From assembly GCA_937911865.1 (NCBI GenBank), contig CALDSK010000220.1, positions 1 to 58,054 on the forward strand: a stretch of 58,054 nt of DNA. Reading direction: 5' to 3'. Positions within the stretch are counted from its first letter, which is position 1. The number at the start of each line of letters is the position of its first letter. The translations under genes were made by a program, and so were the position numbers. This document shows, one piece after another, positions 51,685 to 58,054 of the stretch. A model generated the notes under the pieces. That model searched no databases. It had not been told where the DNA came from and was given only the letters and a program-made list of their open reading frames with translations. Source of the DNA: an uncultured Synechococcus sp. GTDB lineage: Bacteria; Cyanobacteriota; Cyanobacteriia; Phormidesmidales; Phormidesmidaceae.

Positions 51685-53277
51685 TCATTCTGCGGCGCTA
51701 GTTGAAGTAACGACTGGAGCAGTTGTCGGAGCAGTTGTCTTTGCTTTGGCTTTGGGCTTTGGCTTTGAGGCAGCTTTTGCGGCTTGATTACGCACTTTCC
51801 AGGCTAGGCTGATTAGCTTAGTCCATCGGCGGTTGACCCGCTTAGGCGTCCACTTTAGCTGCTGAGCGATTTCAGCATCTGAGGGTCCCTGCTCAGGATC
51901 TTGCATCTGCTGCTGTTTCAGGTGCAGCAGTTTGACTTGCTCAGCGCTCAGCTGGTCTAAGTACACCTGCCACTCTTTGGGAGAGAGGCCAAAGTTTTTA
52001 TCAAGATCTGCGCCAAGCCACTGATGCACTAGCTCCCAGCGGTGGGACTGCGCAAACTTCTCGACGTGGTACTTGAAGCGCTGCTGCAGGTAGTCTCGCT
52101 GACGAGCACTTAGACCTAAAACCTCATCGATTTCACAGGCAGCCATGTCTTGCAACCGCAGGCTGAGATAGTCGATGCAGGCGGGCTGATCTTGAGCTTC
52201 TAAATAGTCAACCAGTTCAGCAATAATGCGATCGCGCAGCACACTCTCAGAAGGGTCGGTTGCATTCGCCACCATCTTCTCGCGAATCTGCTGAATAGCA
52301 GGCGAGCGGAAAAAGGCCTCGTTATCGCCCTTCGGTGAGTCAACCGCCATTTCAATATCAACAGAAGTTTCAGCCGGAAGGCGGCGAGCAAACGCCTGAG
52401 CCCGCAGCACAAGCAGCTGCTGGTTGTAGCAACCTGGCAAAGAGATACGGCGCTTAGCGTAGTGCTCACTAAAGGCCATGTACTCTGATAGTTCTAGCCG
52501 TGACCGGGGCGTATAGTCAGCACTCATGTGATTTTCCCGGCGAAAAGCCTTGAGCACTTCAATATAGAAGCCCTGAAGAAAATCTTCGAGTAGGGTGCAG
52601 CGGCCCTGGAAGCCTAGCTGAGTTCTCGCTGGGGCGATATAACGGTAGGCAATGGCACTCAAGCGGCTGTGCAGCTCAACCCGGCCCTGACGAGAGCCCA
52701 GACGGTAGTAGTCCACATACTTTTTGACTCGGTTTTGAGCCAGCGATCGCTGCCAGGAATTGACCTCACCTAGCGATTGAATACGCGCGCTCTTACGACA
52801 AATGCGGGTTACTTCAATCGCTAGGCGCGTAGCCACAGCATTGACGACCTTAGCGCTGGTCGAAATTTGCTCGTTGATGTCGGCAGTTAAAAAGTCAATT
52901 AGCTTTTGGTCTACCGGGCAGAGCACCTGCTCGTCGCCATCTGCAAGCGCAGGCGTACTGCTACTAATGACTTCTTTGCCAGGCTTAGACCCAGTGGATG
53001 GAGCTGTAGTGGATAGGTCTGTAGTGGATGAGTCTGTAACAGTTGAGCTGTTTGCGAGCGTTGGAGTATCAGCAGGGGCTGGTTCGGTTACACCTGTCGA
53101 TTGAACGCGCGATTGAACAGGAGCTGTCTGCGATGACTGAATTTTGAGATCGCAACGGGGGTAAGTACGGTTTTTAGCACCGTCTTCCGGACGATTAGTG
53201 GAGTTGTCAGTAGTATAAAAAGCGACGCGAGAATCAGCGTCATCGGGACCGTGAGTCAGCATGGTAGATGAATTCAT
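51685..53277 (-). CDS. HetZ-like regulatory protein
   Basis: A 530-residue protein. The first about 130 residues are Ser/Thr/Pro-rich and low complexity. The core (about 140-400) has YYRLGSRQGRVELHSRLSAIAYRYI, LLEDFLQGFYIEVLKAFRRE and MAFSEHYAKRRISLPG, which I recognise from HetZ-type heterocyst-differentiation proteins. The C-terminal part has two helix-turn-helix-like stretches: LGLSARQRDYLQQRFKYHVEKFA, like sigma region 4, and DAEIAQQLKWTPKRVNRRWTKL. A Lys/Ala tail ends the protein. HetZ proteins bind DNA in heterocyst formers and also occur in non-heterocystous filaments. The family name is from memory of conserved blocks; the DNA-binding inference is from the sequence. Confidence 0.65.
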   Translation of the reverse strand: MNSSTMLTHGPDDADSRVAFYTTDNSTNRPEDGAKNRTYPRCDLKIQSSQTAPVQSRVQSTGVTEPAPADTPTLANSSTVTDSSTTDLSTTAPSTGSKPGKEVISSSTPALADGDEQVLCPVDQKLIDFLTADINEQISTSAKVVNAVATRLAIEVTRICRKSARIQSLGEVNSWQRSLAQNRVKKYVDYYRLGSRQGRVELHSRLSAIAYRYIAPARTQLGFQGRCTLLEDFLQGFYIEVLKAFRRENHMSADYTPRSRLELSEYMAFSEHYAKRRISLPGCYNQQLLVLRAQAFARRLPAETSVDIEMAVDSPKGDNEAFFRSPAIQQIREKMVANATDPSESVLRDRIIAELVDYLEAQDQPACIDYLSLRLQDMAACEIDEVLGLSARQRDYLQQRFKYHVEKFAQSHRWELVHQWLGADLDKNFGLSPKEWQVYLDQLSAEQVKLLHLKQQQMQDPEQGPSDAEIAQQLKWTPKRVNRRWTKLISLAWKVRNQAAKAASKPKPKAKAKTTAPTTAPVVTSTSAAE

Positions 53278-53963
53278 ATTGGGGAGTGATGCGAGTCAGA
53301 TTTCTATAGAAGAACAGAGCCGATTGGCATATGTCTTCTGCTTATTCATAGGGCGGAAAAATGCGTGCTTATGAAGGGCTTTTAGAGTGCTTTGAAAACC
53401 TGAGCGAAAGATTTAGGCAAAGCAAAAAAGCAGTAAGGTCAGCGTTTTTCCCGGAATCGACTGTTTCACTTTAGGAAATATGAATCCATCTCTTGAGAAT
53501 GGATGTGGCAGTATCGGAACTAACTGTCACAGACCAACTGTCACATGAGTAAGTCGCTGGATGGTGTGTTTTCATAGATGGACCTGTAGGCTTGTGATGG
53601 TAAGGCGTTTGACGTTCCAGGGCGAAAACAATCCGTAGGAATGAGGGGCCTTAGCCCGCTATGACAGTTACACTGGCCGGTCTATAACCGTTTGGCTGTA
53701 GGCCTTGCGCAGAGGTGCTAGCTGCGTTTGCTCATACCTTTGATCAAGTCACTATTTTGAACAGGGCTTTGTCTAGGGCTCTGTCTGTATGTCTATACCG
53801 ACTATACCGATAGAACTGTTACCTCTGTAAACCAAGCAGGCGGCTGTTAGAAAACAGCTGTTAGAAGACAGTCGTCAAAACACACGATTGCCTCGCAAAC
53901 ATATCTGGTGCGAGGGGAAAGTGGTTCAAACGGATAGCACTAGAAGCGGGTTGATAGCAGCAA
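53278..53963. other. Long intergenic region upstream of the HetZ-like gene
   Basis: This 686-base gap contains direct repeats AACTGTCACAGAC/AACTGTCACATGA (about 53521-53546), a small hairpin ATCCAT/ATGGAT (about 53485-53505), and a near repeat CAGCTGTTAGAAGA/CGGCTGTTAGAAAA near 53840-53868. I recognised no RNA gene or coding frame. It probably carries the promoter and a long leader of the HetZ-like gene. Confidence 0.45.
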
Positions 53964-54623
53964 TTACTCTGCTAACTCTGCGCCCCAGGCGATCGCATCC
54001 TGCCAACCTTGGCCTTGACGAGTTACTTGAGGAGTATTGCTCGTCATATCTAAAATAGTGGATACCTGATACCTCAGATCGGAATCGCTATCTACAATTA
54101 CGTCTACCAGATTCTCCATCCGGTCAAACAGTTCTACCTTTGATAAAGCTTCTGTATCGTCCTCCGTAGATTTACGAGCAACGGGTAAAGCAGAAGTAGA
54201 AATGATTGGATTGCCTAGCGTTTCGATTAGAGCGTGACACAGCGGATTTTCAGGGACGCGGATACCCGTTGTCTTTCGTTTAGGATTAACGACTAGCTTG
54301 GGGACAGCTTTGGTGGCCGGCAGTAGAAACGTATAGGGCCCCGGAATTAAATGTTTGATCAGGCGAAAAGCTGGATCGCTGACGTAGGCGTAGTCAGCCA
54401 CGTTAGAAATCGAATCACACAAGAAGGTCAGCGGCTTGTCATTTGAGAGCTGTTTGAGCTGGCGGACCCGTTTGATGGCATTCTTAGCCTTTAGGTCGCA
54501 ACCGATGGCATAGACAGTATCTGTGGGATACAGCACAATCGCACCTTTTCTCAGCTGCTCACAAACTGCGGAGATTTGGCGGTGCTGAGGGGTTTTAGGA
54601 TGGATATTGAAGGTAGTGGCCAT
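53964..54623 (-). CDS. YciO/YrdC/Sua5-family protein
   Basis: A 219-residue protein of the YrdC fold. It has GAIVLYPTDTVYAIGCD (nucleotide/threonine site), KRVRQLKQLSNDKPLTFLC, GPYTFLLPATKAVPKLV and KRKTTGIRVPENP. The FRLIKHLIPGPYTF and KRKT-x-G-x-R-V-P pattern looks closer to the YciO branch than to TsaC/Sua5. Sua5/TsaC makes threonylcarbamoyl-AMP for tRNA t6A; YciO has related but weaker activity. Which role it plays here cannot be settled without finding other paralogues in the genome. Confidence 0.88.
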   Translation of the reverse strand: MATTFNIHPKTPQHRQISAVCEQLRKGAIVLYPTDTVYAIGCDLKAKNAIKRVRQLKQLSNDKPLTFLCDSISNVADYAYVSDPAFRLIKHLIPGPYTFLLPATKAVPKLVVNPKRKTTGIRVPENPLCHALIETLGNPIISTSALPVARKSTEDDTEALSKVELFDRMENLVDVIVDSDSDLRYQVSTILDMTSNTPQVTRQGQGWQDAIAWGAELAE

Positions 54624-54719
54624 GACCGGGTTTTCAGGAGCTGCTGTCAGAAAAAGCTGCTGACGTTTCAGTATTCTCTCTCTGATTTGGATAAGTAAAG
54701 GTACTTATAGCATCTGCCT

Positions 54720-54806
54720 GGTTGCTTAAGATACGTCTGAAGGTTGCGCCCTATCGCTAGTCAGCAACTCGACGAGCCAATGTCCTGGTGCACCAGGACA
54801 TTGGCT
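54720..54806. repeat. Two-hairpin repeat element, copy 3
   Basis: A foldback with stem GTTGCT (54721-54726) and AGCAAC (54763-54768) encloses AAGGTTGCGCCC, matching the inner block of copy 1. A perfect 32-bp palindrome follows (54775-54806; left arm AGCCAATGTCCTGGTG, no loop). The element lies between divergent genes, the YciO-like gene and larC, so it may sit in one or both promoters. Confidence 0.85.
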
Positions 54807-54869
54807 ACATGACTGAATTTGTATGAACTAGCTGATTTGTATTAACTGGTCTGAGTGTCAAACAACCCT

Positions 54870-56219
54870 ATGAAGAAGTTAGCCTATTTAGACTGTCCGA
54901 CTGGCATCGCAGGAGACATGTGCCTAGGAGCGCTGGTCCATGCGGGCGTGCCGCTCACCTATTTAATAGAGCAGCTGGCCCGCCTGGGCATACAAGATGA
55001 GTTCAAATTGCGATCTGAAACCGTTTTACGCAATCAGCAAACCGCCACCAAAGTCCATGTCGATTTGCTTGACCGTCAAACCGGACATAACCAGCCCTCT
55101 CATAGTCATCATCACAGCCATAATCATCACGACCACAGTCATGACCACAGCCACAGTCATGACCACAACCACAGCCACAGCCATGACCATAGCCACAGCC
55201 GTAAATTGCCTGAAATTGAAAAGCGAATTCAGCAGGCTCAGCTGCCTGATCGAGCAACGCAGTGGAGTCTGGCCGTTTTTCGTCAGCTAGCAAAAGCAGA
55301 AGCTGCCGTTCACGGCATTCCGCCCGACCAAGTACATTTTCACGAGGTGGGGGCGACCGATGCAATCGTTGATATCGTAGGGACTTGCCTGGGACTAGAC
55401 TGGCTGGGCGTAGATAGTTTGGTCTGCTCGCCCCTGCCCACCGGGGGCGGAACGGTACGCTGTGAGCATGGGCTGCTGCCCGTACCGGCTCCAGCCGTGC
55501 TCAATATGATGACGAATGCCAACATGCCGGTATATAGCAATGGCATTGCGAAAGAATTGGTGACCCCGACAGGATGTGCGATCGCCACTACCCTAGCCAC
55601 CACCTTCGGTCCACCACCCGCTTTTAAGCTTCAAACAATCGGGCTAGGCGCTGGCGGCCGAGACTTAGCACTGCCTAACATTCTTCGTCTGTGGATCGGT
55701 CAGGTAGAAGACACGCCTGATAAAGGCACCACTTATTCGATGTCTTCAGAACCTAAAATACCGGCTACCGAAACCATCGTAGAGCTACAGACTCAAATAG
55801 ATGACTGCTCGCCGCAGGCAATCGGCTACTTGTTCGAACAGCTATTCGCAGTAGGTGCGGTAGATGTGTTTAGCCAAGCGGTGACCATGAAAAAAAATCG
55901 ACTCGGTACGCTGCTTACAGTTCTTTGCCCAGAGCACTTAGCGAGCGCCTGCGAGACGGTAATATTTCAAGAAACCACCACGCTAGGCATTCGGCAGTCG
56001 CGGCAGTCTCGAACGGTACTCGCGCGTGAAATGGTGATGGTATCTACCCCCTATGGCAAAATTCCAGTCAAAGTTGCCCGATCGCACGCTGAAGGAACGG
56101 TCCTCAACCAGCAGCCAGAATATGAGGACTGCGCTGCCATTGCCAGGCAGCAAGCCGTTCCGTGGCAGCAGGTTCATCAAGCGGCGCTAGCAGCTATCAA
56201 CGCTATCCATTCGGAGTAG
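54870..56219 (+). CDS. larC: LarC, nickel-pincer cofactor nickel insertase
   Basis: About 449 residues. It begins [22 protein letters not shown], the conserved LarC start; a GTG 15 bases earlier is in frame. [22 protein letters not shown] and [20 protein letters not shown] follow. LarC inserts nickel into the pyridinium bis-thiocarboxylate cofactor of lactate racemase-type enzymes, using CTP. Residues about 73-111 form a His/Asp/Ser/Asn stretch with about 19 histidines, a likely nickel store encoded by slippery CATGACCACAGC-type repeats. No larA, larB or larE gene is adjacent. The next gene overlaps its 3' end. Confidence 0.92.
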   Translation: MKKLAYLDCPTGIAGDMCLGALVHAGVPLTYLIEQLARLGIQDEFKLRSETVLRNQQTATKVHVDLLDRQTGHNQPSHSHHHSHNHHDHSHDHSHSHDHNHSHSHDHSHSRKLPEIEKRIQQAQLPDRATQWSLAVFRQLAKAEAAVHGIPPDQVHFHEVGATDAIVDIVGTCLGLDWLGVDSLVCSPLPTGGGTVRCEHGLLPVPAPAVLNMMTNANMPVYSNGIAKELVTPTGCAIATTLATTFGPPPAFKLQTIGLGAGGRDLALPNILRLWIGQVEDTPDKGTTYSMSSEPKIPATETIVELQTQIDDCSPQAIGYLFEQLFAVGAVDVFSQAVTMKKNRLGTLLTVLCPEHLASACETVIFQETTTLGIRQSRQSRTVLAREMVMVSTPYGKIPVKVARSHAEGTVLNQQPEYEDCAAIARQQAVPWQQVHQAALAAINAIHSE

Positions 56220-57829
56220 AAGTTATCGAAGCACAAACGTATATTCGCAGCAAACGCTTTCGGGTAGTTCACGTCATTCAGCGCTTTCCACTGCTATTTT
56301 TGGGCGGGCTGGCCCTTGTTCCCAGGCTCTATAATCTAGGCGTTTCGACAATTGGAGTCCATGCCTGGCGTCAGGCTGACACCGCTGCAATGGCCCGCAA
56401 CTTTTATGTGCGATCGCAGCAAACATATGGACTCAGCAGCCTCAGCCAGTACCTTTACCCGCAGGTGGACTGGGGCGGCGGCGGCTATGCCGAAACAGAA
56501 TTTCCAATTTACCCGGCCATCGTCAGCTGGATTTACCGCTTTACCGGAGACCATCCGGCCTACGCCCGGCTAGTTACCCTATTGTTTTCCCTGCTGGGAC
56601 TTTACTTTCTCTACCGGCTAATCGAGCTATGTTTCGATCGCTCGGTGGCCTTTTGGTCGGCGCTGTTCTACGCCATTTCACCTGTCAGCGTGTTCTACGG
56701 TAGAACCATTCAGCCAGAATCTCTGGTGATGATGAGTACGATAGGCGCACTGTATTTCTTTCAGCGATGGCTGAATGAAGAAAAAAGTCTAGATTTGGTC
56801 ATATCGTGGGGACTGGGGGCGATCGCATTTCTCACCAAAGTCTTGCCACTGGTCTACCTGGGTATACCGCTTTTATTTCTAGCCATCGTCAAATATAAAT
56901 GGCGCATCTTTCGCCGCTTAGAGCTGTGGATTTATGCGAGCACTCTACTAGCCGTCACCTTTGCCTGGTACTACCATGCGCACCAAATTTATCTCGACAC
57001 CGGCTTAACTTTTGGCTTTTGGTCAGACGATACCGACCGCTACACCTGGATCGATCTGCTGTCGGTGAAATATTGGGGAGATATTCTGCTGCGGCTCGCC
57101 GTTCGTCACTTTGCCGTATTTGGGTTTGTGGTAGCCCTGGTGGGGTTGACCTACAAACGACGACAGGCGGCTGACTATCTGTGGGAAGTTGGCTTAGTGA
57201 GTAGCTTGATGGCTAATGCGATCGCCCCAACCTCTAGCTATGTTCATGAGTATTATCAGCTGCCGGTTATGCTCTACGGCCTAGTGTTCATTGGCAAAGT
57301 CTATGGCCGAGCTATCAGTCTAGAGCCGTCAGCTGCAAGAATAGATAGCGGTAGGCCAGATAGCGGTAGGCCAGATAACGGTAGGAAAAGTAGGCGATCA
57401 CGTCCCTGGCTCATCGCCGCTCTCATCCTTACCTTCATCGCCAGCTCAGCTATTTATACGCTGGACTATATGCGACCTGAAAACGCTGAAGCCTCTAAGG
57501 CCTACCAGCTGGCCCAACAGATTCAGGCACAAACCCCACCGGACGCAAAAGTTTTGGCGGTTACAGGCGGTGACCCCAGCCTGCTATACCTGGCCGACCG
57601 CAAGGGCTGGTTAATTCAGCCGACAGAAGTCTCTGCTCAGCGGCTAGAGGCGGCCAGCGCTGACGGCGCAGAGTTTATTGTTGGGAGCTATGAAATCATT
57701 CAAAGCTACGCCCCTTTTGAAGACGAAAGCCAGAAAGCAAACATTCGAGACGTGCTATCCGGACAGTGTACGCCGCTAATTAACAACGAAACAATCTTTA
57801 TCTCACCACTGCCCTGTGCCGCGCAGTAA
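56162..57829 (+). CDS. GT39/PMT-like membrane glycosyltransferase
   Basis: Up to 555 residues with about nine to ten membrane helices in the N-terminal 380 residues. The first helix is [19 protein letters not shown]. The first loop ([16 protein letters not shown]) carries the Asp expected of dolichyl/undecaprenyl-phosphate-sugar glycosyltransferases of the GT39/GT83 type. C-terminal to a last helix is a soluble tail containing a 5-residue repeat, [15 protein letters not shown]. The donor is probably a lipid-linked sugar; the acceptor is unknown. The start is unclear: the only usual start codon before the first helix is GTG at 56162, overlapping larC by 58 bases. Confidence 0.8.
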   Translation: MAAGSSSGASSYQRYPFGVEVIEAQTYIRSKRFRVVHVIQRFPLLFLGGLALVPRLYNLGVSTIGVHAWRQADTAAMARNFYVRSQQTYGLSSLSQYLYPQVDWGGGGYAETEFPIYPAIVSWIYRFTGDHPAYARLVTLLFSLLGLYFLYRLIELCFDRSVAFWSALFYAISPVSVFYGRTIQPESLVMMSTIGALYFFQRWLNEEKSLDLVISWGLGAIAFLTKVLPLVYLGIPLLFLAIVKYKWRIFRRLELWIYASTLLAVTFAWYYHAHQIYLDTGLTFGFWSDDTDRYTWIDLLSVKYWGDILLRLAVRHFAVFGFVVALVGLTYKRRQAADYLWEVGLVSSLMANAIAPTSSYVHEYYQLPVMLYGLVFIGKVYGRAISLEPSAARIDSGRPDSGRPDNGRKSRRSRPWLIAALILTFIASSAIYTLDYMRPENAEASKAYQLAQQIQAQTPPDAKVLAVTGGDPSLLYLADRKGWLIQPTEVSAQRLEAASADGAEFIVGSYEIIQSYAPFEDESQKANIRDVLSGQCTPLINNETIFISPLPCAAQ

Positions 57830-57884
57830 GTCTTCTAATCGCTAGATTCTAATCGCTAGGTCTTCAGCACCCAAAGCACAATCC

Positions 57885-58054
57885 TTAATGAGCGTCTCGC
57901 CGTTTTTCCAGTTCCAGCTTGGCTCGTTTTTGGGCGGCTCTAAAACTACGAGAGAAAATCCGAAATCCTTCCAAGACATCCACGCTAGGCGGAATCATTG
58001 TGACATCGCCGCCTTGCGCAGTGGGAGAGCTGCGAGGTGTTACTGCTACCAGGT
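57885..58054 (-). CDS. C-terminal part of a hypothetical protein (runs off the window)
   Basis: An open minus-strand frame enters from the right edge and stops at 57885. The visible 55 residues include MIPPSVDVLEGFRIFSRS, then a basic helix RAAQKRAKLELEKRRDAH at the end. The 55 residues have no stop and look protein-like. I do not recognise the family. The gene would converge with the glycosyltransferase gene. Confidence 0.5.
   Translation of the reverse strand, partial: LVAVTPRSSPTAQGGDVTMIPPSVDVLEGFRIFSRSFRAAQKRAKLELEKRRDAH

Noticed and set aside
53278..53963. tRNA or riboswitch in the gap upstream of the HetZ-like gene
   Set aside because: No cloverleaf or known aptamer core could be traced; only short repeats and a weak hairpin.
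55003..55365. Minus-strand frame with Cys/Gly-rich repeats opposite larC
   Set aside because: It mirrors the histidine-coding repeat of larC.

Overview
The window is chromosomal DNA from a cyanobacterium of moderate GC content. Evidence is the CO2-uptake NDH-1MS operon (ndhF3-ndhD3-cupA-cupS), the fbp-zwf-opcA cluster, a CPP1-like protein, a HetZ-like protein, a CYP110-like P450, a four-Cys Ser/Thr kinase and many HIP1 octamers (GCGATCGC). The style (numerous short tandem repeats, HetZ-like gene, large sensory proteins) fits a filamentous Leptolyngbya-like lineage, but that placement is inference. I saw no phage block, intact insertion sequence, tRNA, rRNA or CRISPR array.

Layout. 0-0.6 kb: DUF2267 protein. 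0.9-7.2 kb: two DUF2231 membrane proteins, then ctaC-ctaD-ctaE of the ARTO type (subunit II without the CuA ligands, subunit I with the A2-type YSHPAV motif), then a GMC-fold flavoprotein lacking the usual His/Asn catalytic pair. 7.4-10.4 kb (minus strand): P450 and a ChrA-family transporter, separated by a structured repeat. 10.8-16.1 kb: the inducible CO2-hydration NDH-1MS operon, with two tandem LysR-type half-dyads upstream. 16.1-20.5 kb: MoxR ATPase, DUF58 and transglutaminase-like membrane protein. 20.5-26.5 kb (minus strand): solute-binding lipoprotein, hybrid histidine kinase, and a double-receiver protein fused to a pseudokinase. 26.9-31.3 kb (minus strand): a zinc-ribbon Ser/Thr kinase fused to VIT and vWA domains with a PEP-CTERM-like tail, and a five-bladed-propeller glycosidase. 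31.4-36.1 kb: an AglEFGK/Ggt-like sugar ABC transporter. 36-45.9 kb: dnaJ-type chaperone, malQ, Nudix, ridA, glmU, fbp, zwf, opcA. 46-58 kb: ArsR-family regulator, rsmE, rlpA-like, hpd, CPP1-like, OmpR-family regulator, HetZ-like protein, YciO/Sua5-family protein, larC, a GT39-like glycosyltransferase and a truncated small gene.

How the genes fit together. The middle of the window is weighted to carbon: CO2 capture, uptake and sensing of sugars or compatible solutes (one binding protein with its transporter, a second beside a histidine kinase), glycogen/maltodextrin remodelling (malQ), and the oxidative pentose phosphate entry point (zwf with its activator opcA, beside fbp).

The most distinctive unexplained structures are (1) a dispersed two-hairpin repeat with a perfect 30-34 bp palindrome whose arms change in a compensated way between three copies, (2) short direct repeats (mostly 12-15 bp) that begin at, or straddle, the stop codons of several genes, and (3) the binding protein / hybrid kinase / receiver-pseudokinase operon.
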